A DNA stretch of 51,059 nucleotides from Anabaena sp. 4-3 (GCF_001597745.1 NZ_LUHJ01000074.1:1-51059), one strand, 5' to 3'. Counted from the first letter of the stretch, positions 42,622-51,059 are shown. The notes: a model not told the origin generated them from the sequence alone. Translations and numbers: made by a program.

Positions 42622-44208
42622 ATGACAAAACTATTTTGGAACGCTTTAAAGGTAAGTCCAGCACTCGTGGCCGCTACCTTTGTTGCAACCAATGCTGCAT
42701 GGGCTGGGGAAGCTAATGAAAAGGTGACAAGTGTCTCCCAATTAGCCCAAGCCTCTCAAGAAATCGGTCAGGTAACATCTGTATCACAATTTTCTGACGT
42801 ACAGCCTACAGACTGGGCTTTCCAGGCTCTGCAATCCTTGGTTGAGCGTTATGGTTGTATCGCAGGTTATCCCAACGGTACATATCGCGGTAATCGTGCT
42901 TTAACCCGCTATGAATTCGCTGCCGGTTTGAATGCTTGTTTAGATCGAGTTAACGAACTGATTGCAACAGCTACAGCTGATTTGGTAACAAGGGAAGACC
43001 TAGCTACTTTACAGCGTTTACAAGAAGAATTTTCTGCGGAATTGGCAACCCTGCGCGGTCGTGTAGATGCTTTAGAAGCTCGTACTTCTGAATTGGAAGC
43101 TAATCAGTTCTCTACTACCACTAAACTTTCTGGGGAAGCTATTTTCGCTGCATCGCAGGCGTTTGGTGAAGACAGAGCCGGCGGTGGAGACTTAGAATCT
43201 AACACCACCTTCTCTAACCGGGTGCGCTTAAGCTTAAATAGCAGCTTCACAGGTCAAGATAGATTGCAAATCCGGTTAAATTCTGGCAACATTGTCAACA
43301 ATAGCTCCGTAACTGGTACCAACATGACCCGATTGGGTTTTGATGGTGTTACTGGTGAAGGTAACAACGTTGAAATCGATAAAGTCAACTACGCTTTCAA
43401 CTTAGGCCCAGCACGCGTCAAGATAGATGCTACTGGTGCTGAGTTGAACGAAAACGTCAACGTTTTCCACCCTGACTTCAGCAGTAGCGGTAGTGGTGCG
43501 CTCTCCCGTTATGGACGCTTCAGCCCAATCTATCGTCTGGGTGCTGGTGGTGCTGGTTTGACTGTTGAATTCAATCCCCGTGGGCCTTTGACTTTGAGCG
43601 CAGCTTATTTAGCACCTAATGCTAATGACCCAGCTGATCGTAATGGTATCTTCGATGGTGCTAATGCTATCTTTGGTCAAGTCGCTTTCAAACCAAGCAA
43701 AGCATTCAATTTAGGTTTTACTTATGTTCGTGCTTATCAGAATAATGTAGATGGTGTAAACCTGACTAGCAGTACCGGAAGCGGTTTTGCTCGTAGACCT
43801 TTTGGTAATGTTGCTACCTCATCCAATAACTACGGTATCCAAGCTACCTTCCAACCTAGCTCTAAATTAACACTAGGTGGTTGGGTAGGTTACACTGATG
43901 CAAAATCTGAAGTTGGCCCTCAAGAAGCTGATCTTTGGTACTGGACTACTAGCTTGGCTGTGAAGGACTTCGGTAGAGAAGGTAACACCCTGGGCTTGAT
44001 TTTTGGTCAACCACCCAAAGTTACTGATGGTAGCAATGGAGTCACTGAGGAATCTGATACTTCCTATCACTTAGAAGGACTCTACAAAATCAAGCTGACC
44101 GATAACATTCAGGTAACTCCTGGATTGTTGGTGATATTCAATCCTGAGCATAATGACAACAACAATACCATTTACGTTGGTACTCTCCGCACTACCTTCC
44201 GCTTCTAA
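42622..44208 (+). CDS. SLH-domain OprB-type outer-membrane porin
   Basis: Signal peptide (VAATFVATNAAWA, cleavage near 28), an SLH domain (about 55-115, SDVQPTDWAFQALQSLVERYGCIAGYPNGTYRGNRALTRYEFAAGLNACL), which anchors to peptidoglycan-linked polymer, a coiled coil (LQRLQEEFSAELATLRGRVDALEARTSELEANQF), then an OprB-like beta barrel ending in Phe (TLRTTFRF). Cyanobacterial SLH porins are the main outer-membrane proteins. ATG 42622 was chosen; an in-frame GTG five codons upstream (42607) exists. Followed by a strong terminator. Confidence 0.93.
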   Translation: MTKLFWNALKVSPALVAATFVATNAAWAGEANEKVTSVSQLAQASQEIGQVTSVSQFSDVQPTDWAFQALQSLVERYGCIAGYPNGTYRGNRALTRYEFAAGLNACLDRVNELIATATADLVTREDLATLQRLQEEFSAELATLRGRVDALEARTSELEANQFSTTTKLSGEAIFAASQAFGEDRAGGGDLESNTTFSNRVRLSLNSSFTGQDRLQIRLNSGNIVNNSSVTGTNMTRLGFDGVTGEGNNVEIDKVNYAFNLGPARVKIDATGAELNENVNVFHPDFSSSGSGALSRYGRFSPIYRLGAGGAGLTVEFNPRGPLTLSAAYLAPNANDPADRNGIFDGANAIFGQVAFKPSKAFNLGFTYVRAYQNNVDGVNLTSSTGSGFARRPFGNVATSSNNYGIQATFQPSSKLTLGGWVGYTDAKSEVGPQEADLWYWTTSLAVKDFGREGNTLGLIFGQPPKVTDGSNGVTEESDTSYHLEGLYKIKLTDNIQVTPGLLVIFNPEHNDNNNTIYVGTLRTTFRF

Positions 44209-44253
44209 AACAATATCAGTTGGTTAGTCAGCGTTGAATTACTGATTAACAAT

Positions 44254-44287
44254 AAAAGCCCGTGTCAAAGCGGGCTTTTGTTTTTTA
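44254..44287 (+). terminator. Porin gene terminator
   Basis: Stem AAAAGCCCG / CGGGCTTTT with an 8-base loop and then TTTTTT, 45 bp after the porin stop. Confidence 0.85.
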
Positions 44288-44421
44288 CCTCACCCCCAAC
44301 CCCTCTCCGGCGCGGAGAGGGGAGTAAAAAGACTAATTTGGCGTTACTCCTATCTCTCCTGCTAGAAAAGGGAGTCTGGGAGGGAAAGATTCAACGAACT
44401 CACATGATTTTAGGTAAAAAT

Positions 44422-44688
44422 TTATTCAGTTTCAAAATCAGAATCTTGCTGCTTAGATAAATCTGAGGGTGGTCTGTCGCTACTCCAAGCCCACCAAGCA
44501 CAACCACATTGGCAATTGTAAAACTCCTGCCATTTGCGGCGATGGTTTTCGGTAAACACAGGCGATCGCCGATTAATCCAAACTTGCAAAGCCTCTAAAC
44601 TACTAGCACGGCAGTGAGGACAGCAAAACTCATAAGCGTGAACTGCCTTATGTGTCCATTCAGGCGGAGTGAGAGCAAAAGCGTCCAT
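44422..44688 (-). CDS. Small Cys-rich zinc-ribbon-like protein
   Basis: 88 residues with two cysteine knuckles, FCCPHCRASS and YNCQCGCAWW, consistent with a zinc ribbon. An aromatic-rich C-terminal half (WWAWSSDRPPSDLSKQQDSD) follows. Similar small proteins occur across cyanobacteria; the function is not known. Between the porin terminator and a divergent DUF3318 gene. Start ATG 44688. Confidence 0.65.
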   Translation of the reverse strand: MDAFALTPPEWTHKAVHAYEFCCPHCRASSLEALQVWINRRSPVFTENHRRKWQEFYNCQCGCAWWAWSSDRPPSDLSKQQDSDFETE

Positions 44689-44770
44689 TAGAATAATGAG
44701 TAATTTTTAATTCGTAATAATACAATACACGGATAGGGAGTGTTGACTGTTGCCCAATGCCCAATGCCCA

Positions 44771-45376
44771 ATGGAAGCCAATATTGAAATTCGCCGCTTG
44801 TTAGATGTAATGCCCGCGTCTGGGCGCATGACAACTAAAATTGTCAGTAAACCAGAACAATCTCAGGTGATAGATGCTGCATTTCCTTTACCTTGGGGTC
44901 AAGACCGACCAATATATATTAATTTTGATTTATGGGGTCGTCTGACGAAACCACAACGAGATTTACTGTTATTACAGAAGGTTGCTTGGTTAACTGGTGT
45001 GAGATGGTTTAAACCAGATATTTACCAAGGTGTAGCTTTGGCTGGGTTGTTGGGGGCTTTAGTGGAATCAGCACAATCAGATTTTGTGGGGGTGGCGGTT
45101 GGTGTGGGTTTAAGTGCGATCGCTCTCACACGAATTTGGCGCGTCAATAAGTCCTCAGAGTCACAGCTAAATGCTGATTTGGCAGCGATTAAAGTCGCAC
45201 AACGACGGGGTTACTCAGAAACGGAAGCGGCTCAACATTTGTTAACGGCTATTGCAGCAGTGGCTAAGATAGAGGGGAATTCTAGTTTAGACTTTATTGA
45301 TTTAATTCGTTGCCAAAATTTGAGAGCGATCGCTGGTTTGTCACCTATTGGTGTACCAGATAGTTCTGATTTTTAA
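44771..45376 (+). CDS. DUF3318 domain protein
   Basis: 201 residues. EIRRLLDVMPASGRMTTKIVSKPEQSQVIDAAFPLPWGQDRPIYINFDLWGRLTKPQRDLLLLQKVAWLTG is the DUF3318 core. A hydrophobic segment follows (GVALAGLLGALVESAQSDFVGVAVGVGLSAIAL, about 95-130) that likely spans the membrane. The family is cyanobacterial and of unknown function. A frame from TTG 44750 only adds a heptamer-repeat-encoded MPNAQCP; the ATG at 44771 ends that TGCCCAA repeat. Convergent with the next gene. Confidence 0.78.
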   Translation: MEANIEIRRLLDVMPASGRMTTKIVSKPEQSQVIDAAFPLPWGQDRPIYINFDLWGRLTKPQRDLLLLQKVAWLTGVRWFKPDIYQGVALAGLLGALVESAQSDFVGVAVGVGLSAIALTRIWRVNKSSESQLNADLAAIKVAQRRGYSETEAAQHLLTAIAAVAKIEGNSSLDFIDLIRCQNLRAIAGLSPIGVPDSSDF

Positions 45377-45448
45377 ACGCAGAGGAGCGCAGAGGAAACG
45401 CAGAGGTACGCGGAGGGTTAATGAATTAATTTTGATTTTCCCTACTCC

Positions 45449-47065
45449 CTATTCCCCTATCATCTTGGTAAGAATATTATTTGTGATGGCTTCTGCATCT
45501 GGGTTTAATAATGAGGGGCGTAACTTCGGTGCATTGTAATCATCTAGTCCCCAACTCCACTGCATCGAACCTGTGGCAAATACTATAGCCCCTGAATCTG
45601 CGGTGTACATTGTCATATCAGAATACCTAGTTTTGCCTTTGTAGCGATATGGTGAATGGGCTAGAAGAATTGTGTTTGTTGGGGCGTAACGAAACATCCG
45701 ATCTACTTCGTAGCCTAAAAGTCCTGTGAGGCGCATTTCTTTGGGGGGTGTTTTGCTTTGGTTCTGTACGGATGCTGTACTATTATCGGGGCGTAATTGT
45801 GTACCAGCTAACAACCAATTCGGTGCTGTGTCTTTCACTACGATGTCAGAATTGACTTGAAAGGTTTCATACATGACTCCTATCAATGTTTCTTCTGGAC
45901 GATTTACAGGTTGCTTGCGCCACAGTGTTGTTACTAAGAAATCATTGGTGGGATCATCATCTCTCACAAATGGATCTAAAGCCGCACTTTCTTTATACGT
46001 CACGATAGTACGGTTGATGTCTTTGGTAATTAGGCTAGGTTCAAAGCGAATTTGCCAATAGCAGGTGTTAGCAGAAAAAAAGCCGAGACTCACACCAGCA
46101 TCTCTTGCTGTCTCCACATTTTGCCGCATTTTGGCTGACCAATATTCATCATGCCCTACTGAGAGAAACACTTTATGTAACCACAGCATGGGTTTAGTTG
46201 TATCCAAGTCTAAAGGATTTTCATGGGTATCAATATCTGTGATGTATGTCACATCATATCCAGAACGTTCTAGCCATCTGACCATGTTATATTCCCAACC
46301 AGCGTTAGAAGTTCTCCTTTTTGGTTGAAAGTTGGTTAAAAATTCTCCTGCACCAACTCCATAGGCGGCGGCTGAGTTGGGACTTGCAGCATAGGGACGG
46401 TTGAAAGACACTTTGTGTGCTTGTTTACCGCGACTGTTCCAACGGTACAGGGACATCCCACCCCAATTGTTGTAGGCTTGATAGGTGGTGACGCTGGATT
46501 GAAATACAATGTCAGAAGGGCGACTGTCATCACGCACCACAAAAATGATGTAGCTTTGCTTACCACTTTTGCTAGCAGTCAGTTTGGCTAAATAAAAACC
46601 ACTAGCCCATTCTGTTAAATCTTGGGTACTATAGGGAATTTTGAGAATATATGGCTCTTGCCAATTACATTCAATCAAACCCGTGGCTTTATCTATAGTT
46701 GGCGGTGGTTGTCTTTTTCCGACTCGTTTAATTGCAGATGACATGAGTCTACCGCCAGCACCACCATACCAACCCATGCGAAAGATTTCTATGGTGTAAC
46801 TTGGCTCTTTTGTATTCACGAATAATTTAATTGTGTCACCACGATTTACACTGGTGAGTGAAGCATAACCTTCTATTTCTCGCCTAGTAGCAGGATTAGT
46901 CAACTGCCAAGCCGTAGTACCGATTTTTTGATTTTCAATGATGATCGGGTTAGTTCTTTGATCTGCTAAAGCATCTGGTTGGTAAAAAATGACAACACTA
47001 GCGATAGTGAGTAATACTGGTATGACGAACTTGGTAACAAAGTTAAATCGTTGTCTAAAGCACAT
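45449..47065 (-). CDS. Secreted N,N-dimethylformamidase beta-subunit-like protein
   Basis: 538 residues: signal peptide (FVIPVLLTIASVVIFYQPDALA), then a domain resembling the large-subunit C-terminal domain of N,N-dimethylformamidase (beta-sandwich part, GDTIKLFVNTKEPSYTIEIFRMGWYGGAGGRLM, and a glutamine-amidotransferase-like part LHKVFLSVGHDEYWSAKMRQNVETARDAGVSLGFFSANTCYWQIRFEP). In other bacteria such proteins are predicted secreted enzymes; the substrate here is unknown. The signal peptide shows it is exported. Start chosen at ATG 47065; a TTG eight codons upstream (47089) also exists. Confidence 0.82.
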   Translation of the reverse strand: MCFRQRFNFVTKFVIPVLLTIASVVIFYQPDALADQRTNPIIIENQKIGTTAWQLTNPATRREIEGYASLTSVNRGDTIKLFVNTKEPSYTIEIFRMGWYGGAGGRLMSSAIKRVGKRQPPPTIDKATGLIECNWQEPYILKIPYSTQDLTEWASGFYLAKLTASKSGKQSYIIFVVRDDSRPSDIVFQSSVTTYQAYNNWGGMSLYRWNSRGKQAHKVSFNRPYAASPNSAAAYGVGAGEFLTNFQPKRRTSNAGWEYNMVRWLERSGYDVTYITDIDTHENPLDLDTTKPMLWLHKVFLSVGHDEYWSAKMRQNVETARDAGVSLGFFSANTCYWQIRFEPSLITKDINRTIVTYKESAALDPFVRDDDPTNDFLVTTLWRKQPVNRPEETLIGVMYETFQVNSDIVVKDTAPNWLLAGTQLRPDNSTASVQNQSKTPPKEMRLTGLLGYEVDRMFRYAPTNTILLAHSPYRYKGKTRYSDMTMYTADSGAIVFATGSMQWSWGLDDYNAPKLRPSLLNPDAEAITNNILTKMIGE

Positions 47066-47254
47066 TACAGTCTCAGCAGTAGTAAGCAATCAAATTGGTA
47101 GTATGTTTGATTGTTTCACGTTGAGTGTTGTTTATGTGCGAAATTAGAACAGAAGGCAGGAGATAGCAGGGAAAATCTTACTATTCCTAGCATTCACGCT
47201 TTCAAAATATCTTAATTCCAAATATCCTCTGAGACATCCATCTATATCCTGATT

Positions 47255-48166
47255 TCATTGCAAGTTAAGTTCAGTCATGGTTTCTAGAACTTGACGATAG
47301 TTCATAGATTGGTTTTTTTGCAGATAAAGGTCTGCTGAACGAATTAAATTTTGAACAGCATCTTCTTTACGATTTAACTTAGCAAAAGATAAACCAGCAT
47401 AGTAATAAGCTTCTGGTTGGTCTGGCCACATTTTTAAAGTAAAAACAAAATCTCGAATCGCTGCTTCGTACTGCCCTAAATTATAATACGCAATTCCCCT
47501 GGTGAGATAGGCCGGAAAAAATGTTTTTTCTTGAGTAATTAGTTGATTCATTTCCTCAACTACTTGCGTAAACTGACTCATTTGAATCCTGACGTTTGCC
47601 AGATTTAAACGAGTAATTGGTGTGGGTGCTAATTGTACTGATTTAGTTAAATCTTCCAGAGCTTTTTTAATTTGTCCAGAACGTTGATAAGCTAAAGCTC
47701 GATTATTATAAAGTGCAGGAGATAACTGTAATTTTGCCGCTTGATTAAAGCTTTTAATCGCTTCTGGTAATTGATTCAGTTCGCTCAGTGCAATCCCCTT
47801 AACAATAAAAACTTGAGCCGGGGTATTTTTACCTTGAATTTGAATGATTTGATTTAAATCTTGTAAAGCAAAATCATATTGTTTCAGCAAAATGTAAGTT
47901 TGCGAACGATTAAATAAAGCCGTGACTACATTAGTCCCATTTTTGATTTCACGGCTCCATTGTTGAATCGCACGCGTCAGATTCCCCTGCTGAAAGTTCT
48001 GTTCAGCACTGGAATTAGAGTTGGGAGATACAGGTTGATTATTAGGTGTTACTTGTGCTTGAACACTTGTCAAGCAACTTGCCCAAACTATTCCTATACC
48101 TAATATTAATTTTAAGCGATTAAAATGGCGTTCACGACTCAAACCAGACATAAAATTATGGGACAT
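47255..48166 (-). CDS. TPR-repeat protein, secreted
   Basis: 303 residues. The signal peptide (LKLILGIGIVWASCLTSVQAQ) is followed by about six tetratricopeptide repeats (AEQNFQQGNLTRAIQQWSREI, ALFNRSQTYILLKQYDFALQDLNQII, ALYNNRALAYQRSGQIKKALEDLTKSV, AYLTRGIAYYNLGQYEAAIRDFVFTL, AYYYAGLSFAKLNRKEDAVQNLIRSAD). It forms a protein-binding scaffold in the periplasm. The start codon overlaps the stop of the preceding gene by 11 bases, so translation is probably coupled. Confidence 0.85.
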   Translation of the reverse strand: MSHNFMSGLSRERHFNRLKLILGIGIVWASCLTSVQAQVTPNNQPVSPNSNSSAEQNFQQGNLTRAIQQWSREIKNGTNVVTALFNRSQTYILLKQYDFALQDLNQIIQIQGKNTPAQVFIVKGIALSELNQLPEAIKSFNQAAKLQLSPALYNNRALAYQRSGQIKKALEDLTKSVQLAPTPITRLNLANVRIQMSQFTQVVEEMNQLITQEKTFFPAYLTRGIAYYNLGQYEAAIRDFVFTLKMWPDQPEAYYYAGLSFAKLNRKEDAVQNLIRSADLYLQKNQSMNYRQVLETMTELNLQ

Positions 48167-48554
48167 AATTAGTTTGGGCAGAACAGCGATCCAGTTCGGG
48201 TTTAACCATCAAGTTCACTAGACGAGGGCCATCTTGTCCTACTTTGCTAGCTAGGGCATTAATTTGTGCAAAAATCTGGGGAGTGTAGCGAGTTTTGTAA
48301 ACGTTTAAGGCACATTGGCAGAAGTTTCTTTTAATCCTGAGTTTGGCAGGATCTGGGTTTTGATTCCCTACGCATCCTTGCATAAATTGCGTTTGAATAT
48401 TAGTAAAGTTAGCCCAATTATTATTAGCTGTATTCTGATTATTATTGTTATTACTGGGTTGTGGGCGAGAATTCTGAGCTTGGCTAACTTGGGCAGTAAA
48501 TATGAGAGTCAACAGTGATATAACCAACAGTGTAGTGCTGTTTTTAAATTTCAT
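48156..48554 (-). CDS. Small secreted Cys-containing protein, unknown function
   Basis: 132 residues. Signal peptide (LLVISLLTLIFTAQVSQAQ), an Asn-rich linker (SNNNNNQNTANNNW), and a helical domain with four cysteines (GCVGNQNPDP, FCQCALNVYKTRYTPQIFAQI, DRCSAQ) likely to form two disulfides. No family recognised. First gene of a two-gene unit with the TPR protein, with an 11-base overlap; the products may work together in the periplasm. Confidence 0.65.
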   Translation of the reverse strand: MKFKNSTTLLVISLLTLIFTAQVSQAQNSRPQPSNNNNNQNTANNNWANFTNIQTQFMQGCVGNQNPDPAKLRIKRNFCQCALNVYKTRYTPQIFAQINALASKVGQDGPRLVNLMVKPELDRCSAQTNYVP

Positions 48555-49149
48555 ATTGTGGAATTTCCTGGGGTGAATTTTTGTTATGAAAGTAATTGAA
48601 AATAACTTTTCTTGGGAAATTAAAGATTAATTTTTTGCACGAACATTCTAGCACAATAAAAGTTAAATATGCAACTTTGATATACTTCTTAAAAAAAAGA
48701 AAATTTTCACATGATATCCAGTCCGGTTAATTACTGATAATTAACTGAAGATGCAGACTTTTCTCTGACTCTGTTAAGAGTTCCCTGTTTCTTGTTCCCT
48801 AGCCCTCACAGATATGATAACTATTCTAACGGACATGATATGAGTTGGATGAACCTCTCCCTCACCTCTCTCCATCTGCGAGAGAGGAATTTCAGGCTAT
48901 ATTAACAGGCTAAAAGTCAGTTTGTCAGGGACTTCCAGATAAAAAAACATCCAAAATGTAGGGTGCGTCAGGACGAGTAAACCTAGCTATACCAAGAAAA
49001 TATTCATTCTGACGCACCCTACTAACTAACTACTAACTAACAGTCAATTTGGCTCATTTATTTTTTGGTGTTCCTTCAGCTTTTCTCCTGTGATTAAGAG
49101 AGGTTTGGAGAGGGGTGAAAATTATGCGTCGAACTCACGTTTATTAGGG
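48555..49149. other. Intergenic region, 595 bp, with repeats
   Basis: No convincing frame. It contains an 8-bp palindrome GTTAATTA / TAATTAAC (48726-48745), a GGACATGAT motif shared with 32855-32864, a hairpin CCTCTCTC / GAGAGAGG near 48871-48893, a GTAGGGTGCGTCAG palindromic element (48958-49022), and the 3' flank of the autotransporter gene. The left 150 bp should hold the promoter of the 48156-48554 gene. Confidence 0.6.
48958..49022. repeat. 65-bp palindromic element (GTAGGGTGCGTCAG family), copy 3
   Basis: Same 14-bp arms; total 65 bp; the interior is unlike copies 1 and 2. It begins about 400 bp upstream of the 48156-48554 gene start and lies near the 3' end of the autotransporter gene. 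Confidence 0.82.
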
Positions 49150-51059
49150 TTAGAACTCAAAGAATAACCCTAAGCGTCCCATAAAGTTAGAGGCGTTATT
49201 GTAGATAGAAGAAGCCGCAGATGTAAAGGCTGCACCTGCATTAAAGGTAATGGTGCGATTCAGGCGTGCAACGCAACCAAAAGCACCCGCCCAAGAACTA
49301 CCATAAACGCCAGTTCCTACACCGCAACCATTATTAACACCTTGTGGCAGGGTGTTGGGAATCGCTGATAAAGCAGCCGCTAGCGCACCCACAGATTCAA
49401 TTTGTTTGCCCAATTGATGTAATCCTCTATCAATGGCAGAGGGATCGAAACTAGCAGTACCTAAATTGCCAGATTGATCTACGGTGACATAACGTGTATC
49501 ACCGCTTTGATATCTATTGCCCACAAATGAGCCTGAAGAAGCTAGCCCTGGTAATGTGTAGTAACTGGCAGCAGTACCAAAAGCCATCTGTCCAGCCCCA
49601 GTAGCGATCGCACCTGTACCAATCGCAGTAGAATTGTCACCACTAGCCACCGCATTCGCTCCGAATGCTGTAGAGTTTACCCCAGTCGCACGAGTAGCAG
49701 TACCAATAGCTGTAGAATAATTCCCAGTTGCTTGAGAATTATAAGCAAATGCAGCAGCATCTATTCCTGAAGCAATTGCCGAATCACCAACTGCTGTTGC
49801 TGGATCACCTGTTGCTTGGGCATTACGACCAATGGCAATTGTGCCAATTTCGGTAGCTTGGGCATTTTGACCAATGGCAATAGCTCCCTCTGCACCAGCA
49901 TTTGCACCATCACCAACAGCAGCAGCACTTACGCCACTGGCAGTAGCATTGTTACCAAAAGCAGAAGCATTTACTCCACTGGCATTACTATTACTACCAT
50001 AGGCAGAACCACCTTCTCCACTGGCATTGCTATTATTACCATAGGCAGAAGCATTAGCTTGAGTAGCTTGGGATGCGTTACCAAAAGATGTGGAATTGTT
50101 ACCATCAGCTTTACCAGTGATACCTATGGTAATAGCATTTTCTCCTACTGCAACCGAATTAGCTCCTATGGCGGTGGAATTTGTTCCTGTTGCCGAAGAA
50201 TTAGCACCTGTAGCTGTAGCAAAGTCACCAGTGGCTCTAGCTCCTGCACCTGTAGCTGTAGCATTTGCTCCTACTGCTCTAGCATCTGCACCTGTAGCCG
50301 CAGCATTCAAACCTTCTGCATAAGCATCTCTACCTGTAGCAATCGAATTTTCACCCACTGCTTGAGCATTATCACCAGTAGCAATTGAACTCAGTCCTGA
50401 TGCAGCTGCACCTTGACCAATGGCGGTAGAATTGTCACCACTAGCTCTAGCAGCATCACCGTAAGCCGAAGCAGAAATACCAGTGGCTTGGGCGGCATTA
50501 CCTGTAGCGGTGGCAGAATTTTGGCTAGCACTTGCACCTGTACCGACAGCGATCGCATTTGTGACATTATCAACAATTGTTGCACCTTCACCTATGGCAG
50601 TTGAACCTGTCGCCCCTGTTCCAACTGTTGCACCTGTACCTGTGGCAATGCTGTTATTTGCACTGGCATTGGCATTAGAACCAGTGGCAACAGCACCCTG
50701 CCCACCTGCTGACGCTGCATTACCTGTGGCTAAGGAATCATTCCCCGATGCGATCGCACCTTGACCAATGGCGGTAGCATTTGTACCACTAGCTCTAGCA
50801 GCATCACCGTAAGCCGAAGCAGAAATACCAGTAGCTTGGGCGGCGTTACCTGTGGCGGTGGCAGAATTTTGGCTAGCACTTGCACCTGTACCGACAGCGA
50901 TCGCATTTGTGGCATTATCACCTATTGTTGCACCTTCACCTATGGCAGTTGAACCTGTCGCCCCTGTTCCAACTGTTGAGTTTGTACCGAAAGCGATCGC
51001 ATTTGTGACATTATCAACAATTGTTGCACCTTCACCTATGGCAGTTGAACCTGTCGCCC
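49150..51059 (-). CDS. YadA-like trimeric autotransporter adhesin (5' partial)
   Basis: The frame is open to the right edge; the first recognised start inside the window (GTG 50358) is only an inner codon, because I translated the upstream frame and saw no stop. The visible part is about 15-residue head repeats of the YadA/Hep_Hag type (GxNSTAxGxxAxAxGxxAxA) for more than 450 residues. A short neck or stalk segment (YVTVDQSGNLGTASFDPSAIDRGLHQLGKQIESVGALAAAL) follows, then a C-terminal anchor that ends in Phe (NFMGRLGLFFEF) with beta-barrel strands. Predicted trimeric outer-membrane adhesin. DNA repeats of about 200 bp recur at 50410-50620 and 50757-50960. Confidence 0.88.
   Translation of the reverse strand, partial: ATGSTAIGEGATIVDNVTNAIAFGTNSTVGTGATGSTAIGEGATIGDNATNAIAVGTGASASQNSATATGNAAQATGISASAYGDAARASGTNATAIGQGAIASGNDSLATGNAASAGGQGAVATGSNANASANNSIATGTGATVGTGATGSTAIGEGATIVDNVTNAIAVGTGASASQNSATATGNAAQATGISASAYGDAARASGDNSTAIGQGAAASGLSSIATGDNAQAVGENSIATGRDAYAEGLNAAATGADARAVGANATATGAGARATGDFATATGANSSATGTNSTAIGANSVAVGENAITIGITGKADGNNSTSFGNASQATQANASAYGNNSNASGEGGSAYGSNSNASGVNASAFGNNATASGVSAAAVGDGANAGAEGAIAIGQNAQATEIGTIAIGRNAQATGDPATAVGDSAIASGIDAAAFAYNSQATGNYSTAIGTATRATGVNSTAFGANAVASGDNSTAIGTGAIATGAGQMAFGTAASYYTLPGLASSGSFVGNRYQSGDTRYVTVDQSGNLGTASFDPSAIDRGLHQLGKQIESVGALAAALSAIPNTLPQGVNNGCGVGTGVYGSSWAGAFGCVARLNRTITFNAGAAFTSAASSIYNNASNFMGRLGLFFEF
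50410..50960. repeat. About 200-bp direct duplication in the adhesin head
   Basis: 50410-50620 and 50757-50960 match closely over their lengths, including the TTGGGCGGC, ACAGCGATCGCATT and CACCTATGGCAGTTGAACC segments. A third partial copy begins near 50987. The duplications keep the frame, since they encode head repeats. Confidence 0.8.

Noticed and set aside
44278-44460. 60-aa frame after the porin terminator
   Set aside because: It starts in the terminator T-tract and overlaps the zinc-ribbon-like gene; the CTCTCC segment is a common intergenic repeat.
49816-50388. Long plus-strand frame (190 aa, Ser/Thr/Cys/Ile rich) opposite the autotransporter gene
   Set aside because: It mirrors the period-3 repeats of the YadA-like gene on the other strand; composition is a by-product of the repeats.
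1-51059. tRNA, rRNA and known riboswitches
   Set aside because: I looked for T-loop signatures, rRNA segments and common riboswitch cores and saw none that I could support; a covariance-model scan (tRNAscan-SE, Infernal) would settle this.

Overview
The window is chromosomal DNA of a filamentous, heterocyst-type cyanobacterium (Nostocales; Nostoc, Anabaena or Trichormus). The HIP1 octamer GCGATCGC is scattered through many genes, short heptamer repeats (TTAGTCA, GGGGATT and GGGACTG types) fill many gaps, and there are cyanobacterium-specific families (Tab2, DUF1816, DUF3318, DUF6464, SLH-OprB porin, SphR/SphS). From memory, the order lfiB-lfiA / sphR-sphS-phoU / crp-like / porin resembles the all4499-alr4505 region of Nostoc sp. 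PCC 7120; this was not checked by alignment.

Layout. 1-1.6 kb: 3' end of a large secreted ELWxxDGT/cadherin/RTX protein. 1.7-7.3 kb: minus-strand genes for a CLC transporter with CBS and Usp domains, PmbA, a Tab2-like translation factor and a small membrane protein. 7.5-17.2 kb: housekeeping and conserved genes (CAP protein, alpha/beta hydrolase, DUF1816, RlmB, Mini-RNase III, a STAS protein with an apparent ATT start, CarA, a retropepsin-like protease, TrpD, a Dam-like methylase). 17.2-21.2 kb: a cytochrome b561-like gene and an SDR gene, separated by a two-gene HEPN/DUF262 cassette. 21.4-30.2 kb: MnmE, a Cys-rich mini-protein, Uma2, RsmI, a PfkB kinase + CysQ pair, an RRM RNA-binding protein + S21 pair, and secreted or unknown proteins. 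30.3-35 kb: a methyltransferase, a GT39-like glycosyltransferase, and a MarR regulator next to an MFS exporter. 35.3-44.2 kb: two coiled-coil filament-type genes divergent from sphR-sphS-phoU, then a Crp-type regulator and an SLH porin. 44.4-51 kb: small conserved proteins, a dimethylformamidase-like secreted protein, a TPR/secreted pair, and the 3' part of a YadA-like trimeric autotransporter that runs off the right edge.

The most notable locus is 17.95-20.45 kb. An exact 33-bp direct repeat, which encodes the last residues and stop codon of the SDR gene, lies on both sides of the HEPN nuclease/DUF262 operon. The operon therefore looks inserted into the 3' end of the SDR gene with duplication of the target, as a compact integrating defence cassette would be, yet no recombinase gene is present inside it.

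Other points of interest: a CLC transporter whose gating glutamate is glutamine and whose Usp domains are joined by an expanded DNA repeat; an ATT start codon; a hairpin that buries the Shine-Dalgarno of the RNA-binding protein gene; a dispersed palindrome with a T-tract that ends two genes; a 65-66 bp palindromic element in three copies; and a duplicated 23-bp motif that marks a likely MarR regulon.
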